From positions 744,001 to 808,000 of the forward strand of contig NZ_CP084703.1 in the NCBI RefSeq assembly GCF_020519665.1: a stretch of DNA of 64,000 nucleotides, given 5' to 3'. The position numbers and the translations under genes were made by a program. The notes beneath the pieces are model-generated. The model was not told where the DNA came from, did no database searches, and saw only the letters and a program-made list of their open reading frames with translations. Shown one piece after another: positions 43,032-52,039 of this stretch. Source of the stretch: Bacillus shivajii (GTDB lineage: Bacteria > Bacillota > Bacilli > Bacillales > Salisediminibacteriaceae). How positions within the stretch are numbered: position 1 is the first letter of the stretch; each line of letters opens with the position of its first letter.

Positions 43032-44831
43032 ATGGGGAAGACGTTAATGAGGTCTGAAGTTCCTATTGAACAAACATGGAACTTAGCGGACTTATTTGCA
43101 ACAGAGGAAGCTTGGGAGAGTGAATTAAAGGCCATTGAAAGCGATATTGAAATGGTGACGAAATATAAAGGGAAACTTGGAGAGAGTGCAGTGGTACTGT
43201 TAGATTGTTTACAAGCAAAAGATGCACTGCAAGAACGTGTCATGCGTGTGATGACATACGCTCATCTTCGTCAATCTGGTGATGGGACAGATCCAAACAA
43301 TCAAGCGAATTCCGCCCGAGTCGGCTCACTTATGTCCCAAGTCAATGCAAGTACATCATTTATCCGGTCTGAAATCCTTGAACTCGATGATCAAAAGATT
43401 GAAAATTACATAGAGCAAGAAGAAGGGTTGAAGGAGTATGAAAAAACATTGTCGGATTTATTGGAAATGAAGCCTCATAAGCTTAGTTCTGATGCAGAAG
43501 AAGTACTAGCCGCTTTTAGTGAAGTGATGAATGCACCTTATATGACTTATGAACGTAGCAAGACGTCAGACATGCAGTTTTCTTCTTTTACGACAGATGA
43601 CGGTGAAGAACATCCGTTAACGTTTAATTCATTTCCTAATTACGAAGGCTCTTCAGATACAGAGCTACGTCGAAACGCGTATGACTCGTTTGTTGCGACA
43701 CTAGAGCAGTATAAAAATACGTATGCTGCGACATATGCGACAGAAGTGAAAAAACAAGTCGTTGAAGCGCGCCTTAGAAACTATGATTCAGTTACAGATA
43801 TGCTCCTTCATGAGCAACAAGTCACGAAAGAGATGTATCATAATCAGTTAGATACAATACAAACGGAGCTTGCGCCACATATGCGCCGTTATGCGAAGTT
43901 GAAAAAACGTGTTCTCGGGTTGGAACAAATGAAATTTAGTGATCTGAAAGCGCCACTTGATCCAGAATTTGAACCTGAAATTACGTATGAAGAAGCATCA
44001 AAGCTTGTCCTAGAATCACTTGAAGTGATGGGGCCTGAATATATGGAGATCATGAAGCAAGGAGTGCACAGTCGCTGGGTTGATCGTGCTGACAACGTCG
44101 GAAAGCGTTCTGGAGCGTTCTGCTCAAGTCCTTATGGTGTTCACCCGTATATTTTAATGACGTGGAGTGATTCGATGAGAAATGCGTTTACGCTTGCGCA
44201 TGAACTAGGTCATGCCGGTCACTTCCGGTTAGCTGGTCGTTATCAAAACATCTCGAATACTCGTCCGTCTAGATATTTTATAGAAGCCCCGTCAACAATG
44301 AATGAGATGTTATTAAGCCAGCACATCTTAGCGAAGCCAAATGATGATCGAATGCGCCGGTGGGTCATTCTCCAGTCCTTAGGAACGTATTATCACAACT
44401 TTGTCACTCATATTTTAGAAGGCGAGCTTCAACGTCGTGTGTACGACTTAGCAGACGAAGGAACGCCAATTACGGCTAAACTTCTATGTGAGCAAAAAAA
44501 GGAGTTGTTGTCGCAATTTTGGGGCGATGCGGTTGAAATCGATGACGGGGCAGGGTTAACGTGGATGCGCCAGCCTCATTATTATATGGGACTATATCCA
44601 TATACGTACTCTGCAGGGTTAACCGCCTCAACAGCAGCCGCGCAAACGATCAAGGAAGAAGGGCAACCGGCTGTTGATCGATGGATTTCTGCTTTAAAAG
44701 CTGGAGGAACGTTAAAACCACTCGAGCTTATGCAGCTAGCTGGCGTCGATATGTCAACACCTGATCCGATTAAAAAAGCCGTAGCTTACGTCGGTACCTT
44801 AGTCGATGAGCTGGAAAGAAGTTTTGAATAA
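43032..44831 (+). CDS. pepF: Oligoendopeptidase F
   Basis: 599 aa, the usual length. Zinc motif HELGH at residues 390-394 with the downstream Glu in FIEAPSTMNEML, typical of M3B peptidases. The N-terminal region is helical and encloses the cleft that limits substrates to peptides of about 7-17 residues. Cytosolic. AAGGA precedes the ATG at slightly long spacing; ATG 43047 is an alternative. Confidence 0.92.
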   Translation: MGKTLMRSEVPIEQTWNLADLFATEEAWESELKAIESDIEMVTKYKGKLGESAVVLLDCLQAKDALQERVMRVMTYAHLRQSGDGTDPNNQANSARVGSLMSQVNASTSFIRSEILELDDQKIENYIEQEEGLKEYEKTLSDLLEMKPHKLSSDAEEVLAAFSEVMNAPYMTYERSKTSDMQFSSFTTDDGEEHPLTFNSFPNYEGSSDTELRRNAYDSFVATLEQYKNTYAATYATEVKKQVVEARLRNYDSVTDMLLHEQQVTKEMYHNQLDTIQTELAPHMRRYAKLKKRVLGLEQMKFSDLKAPLDPEFEPEITYEEASKLVLESLEVMGPEYMEIMKQGVHSRWVDRADNVGKRSGAFCSSPYGVHPYILMTWSDSMRNAFTLAHELGHAGHFRLAGRYQNISNTRPSRYFIEAPSTMNEMLLSQHILAKPNDDRMRRWVILQSLGTYYHNFVTHILEGELQRRVYDLADEGTPITAKLLCEQKKELLSQFWGDAVEIDDGAGLTWMRQPHYYMGLYPYTYSAGLTASTAAAQTIKEEGQPAVDRWISALKAGGTLKPLELMQLAGVDMSTPDPIKKAVAYVGTLVDELERSFE

Positions 44832-44893
44832 ATAAGAAATTCTATTTATAACCGTTAAACCCTCTACAGGTCCTCTAGTTGATTCCATAAAAT

Positions 44894-44916
44894 TTCCAGG
44901 TGCCTGGCACCTGGAA
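44894..44916. repeat. Perfect copy of the CCAGGTGCC palindrome
   Basis: Eleven-base arms around one T: TTCCAGGTGCC and GGCACCTGGAA. In the gap after pepF; lacks a T-run. Confidence 0.85.
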
Positions 44917-45040
44917 GCATCTAGAAATTAATGGTTATACTTTTTGGGGGACTGTCATATATTTTCTTCAGTTGTTGATTAAACCATATAAGTATGGTAC
45001 AAATATTCATAGATTAATGATTTCGAAAATTAAATAGAAT

Positions 45041-45130
45041 CACTCTAGGGGTGCTTATCGAAGCTGAGAGAGACGACAGGTCTTAACCCTTTTAACCTGA
45101 TCTAGTTCGTACTAGCGTAGGGAAGAAGTG
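45041..45130 (+). ncRNA. TPP riboswitch (THI element)
   Basis: Conserved core seen directly: CTAGGGGTGC, AGCTGAGAGAGAC, ACCCTTTTAACCTGATCTAG and GTACTAGCGTAGGGAA, with P1 closed by CACT/AGTG. A hairpin terminator lies 65 bp downstream. Thiamine pyrophosphate binding should reduce transcription of tenA-thiZXY. Confidence 0.95.
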
Positions 45131-45194
45131 TAATATGATAAATGAATGACGTGTATTTTTTTCAATATACGTGCAAAAATTTATTAAGTTTTTT

Positions 45195-45229
45195 AACCAC
45201 TTCTTGCTATAGGAGTGGTTTTATTTTTT
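45195..45229 (+). terminator. Riboswitch expression-platform terminator
   Basis: AACCACTTC and GGAGTGGTT arms followed by TTATTTTTT. Confidence 0.8.
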
Positions 45230-45232
45230 GTC

Positions 45233-45439
45233 ACACTTTAAGAATTTTTAACTTTGCTAAAGGATTAAAGTAACTGCTCCTGCGTTTACTCGTCGCAGGT
45301 CGGAGTTATTTCGACGAAGCTGTTGCTTTGTGCTCCTGCGGTTACTCGTCGCAACTCGAAGTTTAATCAATGGAGTTATGCTTGTGGCAACTAAGGCTGT
45401 CGCCATTAGGACTTGGCGATAAGCCAAGTTTTGTTTATG
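45233..45439 (+). repeat. Mosaic repeat B2 (207 bp) in the thiamine operon leader
   Basis: Close copy of B1 (16612-16872) missing about 55 bp, precisely the hairpin-bearing part. It starts directly after the T-run of the riboswitch terminator and lies before the tenA ribosome site. Confidence 0.88.
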
Positions 45440-45488
45440 ATGTTTTAACGATAGTTAGAGTCATTAAAAAATAAAGGAGTGAAAAAGC

Positions 45489-46163
45489 ATGAAATTTAGT
45501 GAACGATTACACGAAAACTTGAAACCGATTTGGCGTAAAAACCATGCCCACCCATTTGTGCAAGGGATTGGGGAAGGAACGTTAGAAAAGGACAAATTCC
45601 GATTTTTTATGATCCAAGATTATCTTTATTTAATTGACTATGCGAAACTATTTGCAATTGGTGCAATGAAGGCAAAAGATGTTGAGACGATGGGGAAGTT
45701 TGCTAACTTGTTAGATTCAACTCTAAACGAGGAAATGTCTTTGCATCGAGAGTACGCAAAAAAGTTTGGAATTAGTGAAGAAGAGCTCGAAACAGCAAAA
45801 CCAGCTCCAACAACGCTTGCATATACACACTACATGTTACATGTCGGTCAAAATGGAGGCTTAGCCGAACTTGTCGCCGCTCTTTTGCCTTGTATGTGGA
45901 GCTACTGGGAAATCGGTAAAGAGTTGAATGAAAAGCCTGGAGCAAGTGAGCATGAATTTTACGGAGGGTGGATTCAAATGTATAGCTCTGACGAATTTGG
46001 TCAGCTGGCAACATGGTGCATTGATTTACTTGACGAGTTGACCGCAGGAAAGCCAGAAGAAGAGCTTGTAAAACTAGAGGAAATCTTCTTAAATACAACA
46101 CGGTTTGAGTATATGTTTTGGGATATGTCTTATCGTCAAGAGATGTGGCCAACAGATGAGTGA
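45489..46163 (+). CDS. tenA: Aminopyrimidine aminohydrolase / thiaminase II
   Basis: 224 aa; AAGGAG upstream. Active-site residues of B. subtilis TenA are present: Asp44, Tyr47, Cys135, Tyr139 and the C-terminal Glu (about 207 in TTRFEYMFW). It hydrolyses aminomethyl-pyrimidine from degraded thiamine to HMP for re-use. It is the first gene after the TPP riboswitch and overlaps thiZ by 8 bp, so is coupled to the salvage transporter. Confidence 0.93.
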   Translation: MKFSERLHENLKPIWRKNHAHPFVQGIGEGTLEKDKFRFFMIQDYLYLIDYAKLFAIGAMKAKDVETMGKFANLLDSTLNEEMSLHREYAKKFGISEEELETAKPAPTTLAYTHYMLHVGQNGGLAELVAALLPCMWSYWEIGKELNEKPGASEHEFYGGWIQMYSSDEFGQLATWCIDLLDELTAGKPEEELVKLEEIFLNTTRFEYMFWDMSYRQEMWPTDE

Positions 46164-46932
46164 ACCAGTATTACAGTTTGAAGGTGTCAGCTTTCACTAT
46201 GCAAAGGACAAAGGGCAGGACGTTACATTAATCATTGATAGCCTTCAACTCGACGTAAAGCCTGGTGAGTTTGTAAGCATCGTTGGCCCGAGTGGATCAG
46301 GAAAAAGTACATTGTTTAAATTAATTACCGGCTTAGAACAACCTACTGCTGGTAATATATTGATCAACGGTGAGGTGTTTGAGGATCGACTCGGTCATGT
46401 TGGGTATATGCCTCAACAAGATTTGCTCATGCCTTGGCGAACGATTATTGATAACGCATCTTTGCCACTAGAATTAAAAGGGGTAAAGAAACGCCAAGCT
46501 CATGAACAGGTAAGAGGCCTTTTAGAAGAGTTTGGTTTGAAAGGTACCGAAAACAAATATCCGGGTGATTTATCTGGAGGTATGAAACAAAGAGTCTCTT
46601 TTTTACGGACGATTTTAAGTGGTTCTAATGTCTTGCTTTTAGATGAGCCATTTAGTGCCTTAGATGCGATAACTAGGATATCCATGCAAGAATGGTTATT
46701 AGAGCAATGGAAAAAGTGGCAAAAAACGGTTTTATTCATTACCCATGATGTAGATGAAGCGTTATTTTTATCAGACCGAGTGTTCATTCTTACAGAAACA
46801 CCTGTTCAGCAACTTCAAGAGGTTTACGTTCCGACAAAGCGCCCAAGATCGATTCATGATTTAAGTGAACCATCTGTTGTTGAATTGAAACATTATTTAC
46901 TAGATCAACTACGACCGAGGTTGAAAGCATGA
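46156..46932 (+). CDS. thiZ: ThiZ-type ABC ATPase (pyrimidine precursor uptake)
   Basis: 258 aa; ATG 46156 lies inside the end of tenA (8-bp overlap). Walker [11 protein letters not shown]-loop in MPQQDLLMPW, signature LSGGMKQR, Walker B LLLDEPFSALD and H-loop ITHDVDEA are all intact, in the nitrate/sulfonate/taurine (SsuB-like) family. With tenA, thiX and thiY under a TPP riboswitch this is the FAMP/aminopyrimidine importer first described in B. halodurans. Confidence 0.88.
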   Translation: MSEPVLQFEGVSFHYAKDKGQDVTLIIDSLQLDVKPGEFVSIVGPSGSGKSTLFKLITGLEQPTAGNILINGEVFEDRLGHVGYMPQQDLLMPWRTIIDNASLPLELKGVKKRQAHEQVRGLLEEFGLKGTENKYPGDLSGGMKQRVSFLRTILSGSNVLLLDEPFSALDAITRISMQEWLLEQWKKWQKTVLFITHDVDEALFLSDRVFILTETPVQQLQEVYVPTKRPRSIHDLSEPSVVELKHYLLDQLRPRLKA

Positions 46933-47681
46933 GGAATTGGAAGGATTATAGTGTCTCATTCATTCTTGTGGCTATTATTCTAATTATTTGGGAGTTGGGC
47001 GCGAGATTGCTGGATATGGCTTATATATTACCAGCACCAACCCAAATCATGTTGAAGCTCTGGGAATTAAGGGATCCGTTATTTTTTGTCCATTTACCTG
47101 CAACGTTGACGATTATTGTTGTCGGTCTTTTCATATCAATTGTATTGGGTGTTGGCTTAGCGATTTGGATGAACCTTAGTAAAGCCGCAGAAAAAGCCTT
47201 TTACCCGATTATAATCTCATCACAAACGATTCCTGTGATTGCTTTGGCACCGATCTTTGTTTTATGGTTCGGTTACTCGATTTGGAGTAAAGTTATTGTC
47301 ACAGTTCTTATTACATTTTTTCCGATTACAGTAAATACTTTTGATGGGTTACGCTCAAGCAGTAAAGAATTAAAAGAACTTCTGTTAACAATGGGAGCAA
47401 AGAAGAAAGATATTTTCTTAAAACTTTATATTCCATCGGCACTTCCACATTTTTACTCAGGATTAAAAGTTGCTGTAACACTGAGTGTTATCGGTGCGGC
47501 GATCGGAGAATGGTTAGGCGCACAAGCTGGTTTAGGCTATTTTAGTCGAAGAATGATGACACAGTTTGATGGAGCAGGCGTTTTTGCGCCAATCGTATTA
47601 TTATCAGCAATTGGAATTAGTTTATTTTTACTTGTCGTTTTACTAGAAAAGATTACATTAAAATGGAGGAAAACAGGATGA
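46929..47681 (+). CDS. thiX: ThiX-type ABC permease
   Basis: 250 aa; ATGA overlap of 4 bp with thiZ. Six membrane segments in the SsuC/TauC family, with the ATPase-docking loop around LLTMGAKKKDIFLKLYIPSA. Membrane channel for the pyrimidine precursor. Confidence 0.88.
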   Translation: MRNWKDYSVSFILVAIILIIWELGARLLDMAYILPAPTQIMLKLWELRDPLFFVHLPATLTIIVVGLFISIVLGVGLAIWMNLSKAAEKAFYPIIISSQTIPVIALAPIFVLWFGYSIWSKVIVTVLITFFPITVNTFDGLRSSSKELKELLLTMGAKKKDIFLKLYIPSALPHFYSGLKVAVTLSVIGAAIGEWLGAQAGLGYFSRRMMTQFDGAGVFAPIVLLSAIGISLFLLVVLLEKITLKWRKTG

Positions 47682-48667
47682 AGAAATGGTTATTAAGTAG
47701 TTTTATTGTCGCGGTTATCGCTACTCTTGCGGCGTGTGGAGGAAATGAAGCGGATGAAGAAATAACAGAAATTGACCTTATGCTCGATTGGTACCCAAAC
47801 GCTGTACATAGCTATTTATATGTGGCAAAGGCACACGGTTATTTTGAAGAAGAAGGTGTGAAAGTAAATATTCAGTTTCCGGCAAACCCGACAGACCCTA
47901 TTAATCTCGCAGCAGCAGGAAGAGTGACGCTGGGGATTTCCTATCAACCAGATGTTGTTATGGCTCGCGCTAACCAAGATGTGCCGGTGAAATCAGTTGG
48001 AGCAGTTGTTCGTTCTCCTTTAAATCATATCGTTTATTTAGATGATGAAGGAATTGAGTCGCCGAAAGATTTAACTGGTTTACAAATCGGATATCCTGGA
48101 ATTCCATTAAACGAACCACTTCTAAAAACAATGCTTCAAAATGATGGGGGAAACTTTGAAGAATTACAAATGGTTGATGTTGGTTTTGAGTTAGGTTCAT
48201 CAATTGTAAGTGGGAATGTTGATGCTGTGATTGGAGCATATATTAATCATGAAGTACCAGTATTAAGACATGAAGGGTATGAGCCCAACTACTTTAATCC
48301 AGTAGATTATGGGGTTCCGAGTTTTTATGAATTGGTTTTCGTAACGAATGACCAAACGTGGGAAGAGCAGCAAGATGTGATTGAAGCGTTTTGGCGTGGG
48401 GCAACGAAAGGATATGAATTTATGAAAAACCATCCGGAAGAAGCTCTAGAAGTGTTATTAAGTAACCAAGACGAAGCGAACTTCCCTTTAATTGAAGAAG
48501 TTGAGCAGCAAAGTCTCGAAATATTATTGCCAAAAATGGCGTCTGAGGAAGGGTTCGGTAGTCAGGATGAAGCGGTGTGGCAAGAAACAATTGATTGGAT
48601 GAAAGAATTCGGATTAATTGAAGAGGAACCATCTATCGATGATATTTTCGTAGATATTGTTAAATAA
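47678..48667 (+). CDS. thiY: ThiY-type substrate-binding lipoprotein
   Basis: 329 aa from ATG 47678 with GGAGG 8 nt upstream; 4-bp overlap with thiX. Signal peptide with lipobox LAAC (Cys20). NMT1/THI5-like fold: LMLDWYPNAVHSYLYVAKAHGYF and GISYQPDVVMARA. It should bind N-formyl-aminopyrimidine (FAMP) outside the cell. The deformylase YlmB of this route is not in the window. Confidence 0.9.
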   Translation: MKKWLLSSFIVAVIATLAACGGNEADEEITEIDLMLDWYPNAVHSYLYVAKAHGYFEEEGVKVNIQFPANPTDPINLAAAGRVTLGISYQPDVVMARANQDVPVKSVGAVVRSPLNHIVYLDDEGIESPKDLTGLQIGYPGIPLNEPLLKTMLQNDGGNFEELQMVDVGFELGSSIVSGNVDAVIGAYINHEVPVLRHEGYEPNYFNPVDYGVPSFYELVFVTNDQTWEEQQDVIEAFWRGATKGYEFMKNHPEEALEVLLSNQDEANFPLIEEVEQQSLEILLPKMASEEGFGSQDEAVWQETIDWMKEFGLIEEEPSIDDIFVDIVK

Positions 48668-48677
48668 CTTTTTGAGG

Positions 48678-48727
48678 GCCTCTCCCCGGTGCAGGAAAGC
48701 TTTCATGTGCTGGGGGGAGGCGTTTTT
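48678..48727 (+). terminator. Terminator of the thiamine salvage operon
   Basis: GCCTCTCCCCGGTGCA pairs with TGTGCTGGGGGGAGGC, followed by GTTTTT. Confidence 0.88.
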
Positions 48728-48909
48728 ATTAATGTAAGAGAATGCTAATGCAACTTTTGTGAAATAATTTTATCCTCCTTCACTTTTTACCCTACTCGAA
48801 ACATATTCACCATCTGTTAACCACTAAACCCTTGACGTAATCCGTTCCTATTTTGAAAAAAAATGATAGAAAAGGTAGGATTATATATATAAGGAGGGAA
48901 GGTGTGACC

Positions 48910-49851
48910 ATGAAAATTAATAAAATATTATTTGCAAGCCCTATGTATAGGGAAATAGAAGAGATGTTTAAAAAACAAGACGTTGATCAAACGAAACAGT
49001 TTCGTTTTCGTCATCCGGAGGAAGTAAGCGAAGAAGATTATTTATGGGCTGATGCTTTTGTGGCGTTTAAACGTCCAGATAACTTTACATTTGGAAACAT
49101 AAAGTGGGTCCACTCTTTCGGAGCGGGAGTCGATAAAATTCTGAAAGACGTCGAATGGAAAGATGATGTTGTTTTAACAAGGACGGTATGTTCTTTCGGG
49201 CAAAAAATCAGTGAATACTGCTTAAGTTATATTTTAAGAGATTTACAAAATCACGACCGTTATGAAGATTTGCAGAAGCAGAAAGAGTGGAGAGCAGAAG
49301 CTCCGTCTCCATTGTATGAAAGACAAGTGACTGTGTACGGTACAGGGGTTATTGGACAGGAAGTCGCAAAAACGTTATCCTCTTTCGGGATGAAAGTATA
49401 CGGAGTTTCTCTTAGCGGGAAACAAAAAAAGCATTTTAAAGACGTTTTTTCATCAGAGAATGGATCTCATGATGTTTTAGCAGAAGCAGACTATGTGATT
49501 AATACGATGCCACTGACGGAAAAAACTCGTGGGATGTTTGATAAAGCATTGTTTAATCAAAGCTCTAATGCTGTTTTTATTAATGTTGGTCGTGGTGAAT
49601 CTGTTGATAATCGGGCTTTATTAGAAGCGTTGGATGATGGCAAGGTAAGAAAGGCCATTTTAGACGTGTTTCAAGAGGAGCCACTTCCAGAGAACGATCC
49701 GTTTTGGACGCACCCAAACGTTGTCGTTACACCACATATTTCAGCTGTGACAACGCCTGAAGAGGGTGTCGATTGCTTCATTGATACATTACATAAGATT
49801 GAAAATAATCTTTTACTTTCAAATCAAGTCGACCTAAATAAAGGGTTTTAA
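48910..49851 (+). CDS. D-2-hydroxyacid dehydrogenase
   Basis: 313 aa from ATG 48910; AAGGAGG is 12 nt away, and the GTG at 48904 (6 nt) is an equally good start. NAD-binding motif VYGTGVIGQEVAKTL, then catalytic Arg in NVGRGESVDN, Glu in FQEEPLPENDPFW and His in VVTPHIS, the usual R-E-H set. Glyoxylate/hydroxypyruvate or phosphoglycerate dehydrogenase-like; substrate unknown. Monocistronic with terminator. Confidence 0.86.
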   Translation: MKINKILFASPMYREIEEMFKKQDVDQTKQFRFRHPEEVSEEDYLWADAFVAFKRPDNFTFGNIKWVHSFGAGVDKILKDVEWKDDVVLTRTVCSFGQKISEYCLSYILRDLQNHDRYEDLQKQKEWRAEAPSPLYERQVTVYGTGVIGQEVAKTLSSFGMKVYGVSLSGKQKKHFKDVFSSENGSHDVLAEADYVINTMPLTEKTRGMFDKALFNQSSNAVFINVGRGESVDNRALLEALDDGKVRKAILDVFQEEPLPENDPFWTHPNVVVTPHISAVTTPEEGVDCFIDTLHKIENNLLLSNQVDLNKGF

Positions 49852-49852
49852 T

Positions 49853-49884
49853 AAAAAGGGGGTCAGGTAACTGGCCCCCTTTTT
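49853..49884 (+). terminator. Terminator after the dehydrogenase gene
   Basis: AAAAAGGGGGTCAG-GTAA-CTGGCCCCCTTTTT, near-perfect. Confidence 0.9.
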
Positions 49885-50034
49885 CAACCTTCATTCTTCA
49901 TTGCCTCGTTTCTAAGACCCATAAAGCTGGATTTTCCTCTGTTTACTTTTATTGTATAGTACTTTTATAATAGTGTTAAAGTGCTTGTCGTATGACGTCT
50001 TAGTAGAATACATCAGTAAATAAGGGGTAGTCAT

Positions 50035-51870
50035 GTGAATAAAGAATTAGATATCCTTAATCAGCGTAACCGAATGATGGTGACCCTTCTTTGGTTATTA
50101 TTAATGTTTACAGTAGTTACAAATATTATCTTACTAGAGTATGATCCAACCATTATTAATGCTCTTATTTTTATTGCTATATTAGGGATCCCCGTGTGCA
50201 CAATTTTAACTTGGATGACATATAAACGAATATATATCGAAAGTACGATGTATTTTGTTACGTTAACGGTTCTTTTAATCTTATTTATTCTCAATTTTGT
50301 CGATAAGCATCCTATTAACTTATTTGTTTTGCTATTAGCTCCAATATTAAGTATGTTTTATAGACAATGGAAGAATATTTTACTTTCAATAATTGGTTCC
50401 TTCCTTATCTTTCTATTTTTTGTTTCCTTTAATAGTGACGTTTATTTTGCCCATTGGAACGCGTTTGATATTGTCTATTTCTTTTTGTTTTACCTAGTTT
50501 TAGCATTTGTAATGATACTAGAAGCAAAGTTATCAGAAGGGCGGAGAATTAAGGCTGAGAAAAAAGTGGAATTTATGGCCTATCATGATAACGTTACTGG
50601 ATTAGCAAATATCAATTATTTCTATGAGTTACTAGAACATTCGATTAATCAATCACATCATATTAATAAAGAAATAGGTATCATCCTTCTAGATCTTGAT
50701 AATTTTAAAAAGGTAAATGATTCAATGGGCCATCAATTTGGTGACCAGTTATTAAAGGATGTTGCTTGTCGATTAGAAATTTGTATGAAAGATAAGGGAA
50801 CATTGTGTCGTATGGGGGGAGATGAATTTTTACTGCTAATATCTGAAGTAGATGAAGAAGAGATGCATAGTATAGCTAAAAAGCTTCAGCATGAATTTGA
50901 AAAGCCATTTCTAATAGATGGAATGTATATTCATGTGACAACAAGTATGGGAATCTCTTTCTATCCATCAGATGGTAAAAGTGCAGATACATTAATTAAA
51001 TATGCCGATATTGCGATGTACCGTTCGAAAGATCGGGGGAAAAATGACTATCATTTTTTCAAGCCTACCATGAATACGTCTACATATTCTGAATTCATCC
51101 TTGAAAATGATCTGCGAAAAGCATTAGCAGAAGAGGAATTTAAGGTTTATTATCAACCTTTTATTGATATTGAAACTGGCGAAATAAACGGTATGGAAGC
51201 GTTATTGCGCTGGGATCACCCTGATAAGGGGATCATCTCTCCAGATAAATTCATACCGTTAGCAGAAGAGACAGGTTTGATCCTTCCAATTGGTGAATGG
51301 GTTTTACGAACGGCTTGTAAACAAATAAGAGAATGGCAAAATGAAGGATTCCCTCCTATAAATGTGTCCGTCAATTTATCATTGCGACAGTTTTTACAAC
51401 AAGATTTATGTGAAAAAATAAGTGAGATTATAAAAGAAAATGAACTCGATCCAAGGTGTCTTGAATTAGAGATTACGGAAAGTATCGCGATGGACATCAA
51501 TTATACGATGCGCATTCTTAAGAGGCTTAAAAAGCTAGGAATTAAAATATCCATGGATGATTTCGGGACAGGTTATAGTTCACTAAGCAATTTAAAGAAT
51601 CTGCCTATTGATAAATTGAAAATAGATAAATCGTTTATCCATGATATTAGGAATCCATTATACGAAGTTGAAGTTGTTTCAACAATTATTACCCTTGCAA
51701 AGAACTTGAGGCTTCAAGTGGTAGCTGAAGGTGTGGAAACTGAAAACCAATTACAATTTCTTGAGAAAGAAAAGTGTGATGCTTTTCAAGGGTATTTATT
51801 TAGCAAACCTTTACCTGCTAGTGAAATTGAGGAACTATTAAAGAAAGAGCATAAAGTGAGTGTTTCATAA
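50035..51870 (+). CDS. Membrane GGDEF-EAL cyclic-di-GMP enzyme
   Basis: 611 aa; GTG start with AAGGGGT upstream. Six membrane helices (about residues 15-165), then a GGDEF domain with intact GGDEF at 261-265 and an EAL domain with EALLRW at 388-393, DDFGTGYSS and AEGVET. Both catalytic signatures are complete, so it could make and degrade c-di-GMP. The inhibitory I-site RxxD before GGDEF is absent (KDKG). The membrane part resembles a 5TM/7TM-type sensor, ligand unknown. Confidence 0.9.
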   Translation: MNKELDILNQRNRMMVTLLWLLLMFTVVTNIILLEYDPTIINALIFIAILGIPVCTILTWMTYKRIYIESTMYFVTLTVLLILFILNFVDKHPINLFVLLLAPILSMFYRQWKNILLSIIGSFLIFLFFVSFNSDVYFAHWNAFDIVYFFLFYLVLAFVMILEAKLSEGRRIKAEKKVEFMAYHDNVTGLANINYFYELLEHSINQSHHINKEIGIILLDLDNFKKVNDSMGHQFGDQLLKDVACRLEICMKDKGTLCRMGGDEFLLLISEVDEEEMHSIAKKLQHEFEKPFLIDGMYIHVTTSMGISFYPSDGKSADTLIKYADIAMYRSKDRGKNDYHFFKPTMNTSTYSEFILENDLRKALAEEEFKVYYQPFIDIETGEINGMEALLRWDHPDKGIISPDKFIPLAEETGLILPIGEWVLRTACKQIREWQNEGFPPINVSVNLSLRQFLQQDLCEKISEIIKENELDPRCLELEITESIAMDINYTMRILKRLKKLGIKISMDDFGTGYSSLSNLKNLPIDKLKIDKSFIHDIRNPLYEVEVVSTIITLAKNLRLQVVAEGVETENQLQFLEKEKCDAFQGYLFSKPLPASEIEELLKKEHKVSVS

Positions 51871-51989
51871 AGTGTATATTATTTTTCTCGGTTTTTTAAA
51901 AAGGGTTATTTAAAGGCATTAATTCCGGTGCAAGCCACAGCTTAAGCGGGTGTTCCCTATATATGGGGAAAATTGTATAGTATATATAG

Positions 51990-52031
51990 AAAAAACAAGT
52001 CAGTGAACCAATCGTTCCTGACTTGTTTTTA
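51990..52031. terminator. Bidirectional terminator
   Basis: ACAAGTCAG and CTGACTTGT arms, T-runs both sides; shared by the GGDEF-EAL and subtilase genes. Confidence 0.82.
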
Positions 52032-52039
52032 TCATTTAT

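Noticed and set aside
51886-51985. Possible structured RNA after the GGDEF-EAL gene (GCAAGCCACAGCTTAAGCGG)
   Set aside because: No known riboswitch core could be matched, including c-di-GMP classes; position downstream of both genes also argues against it.
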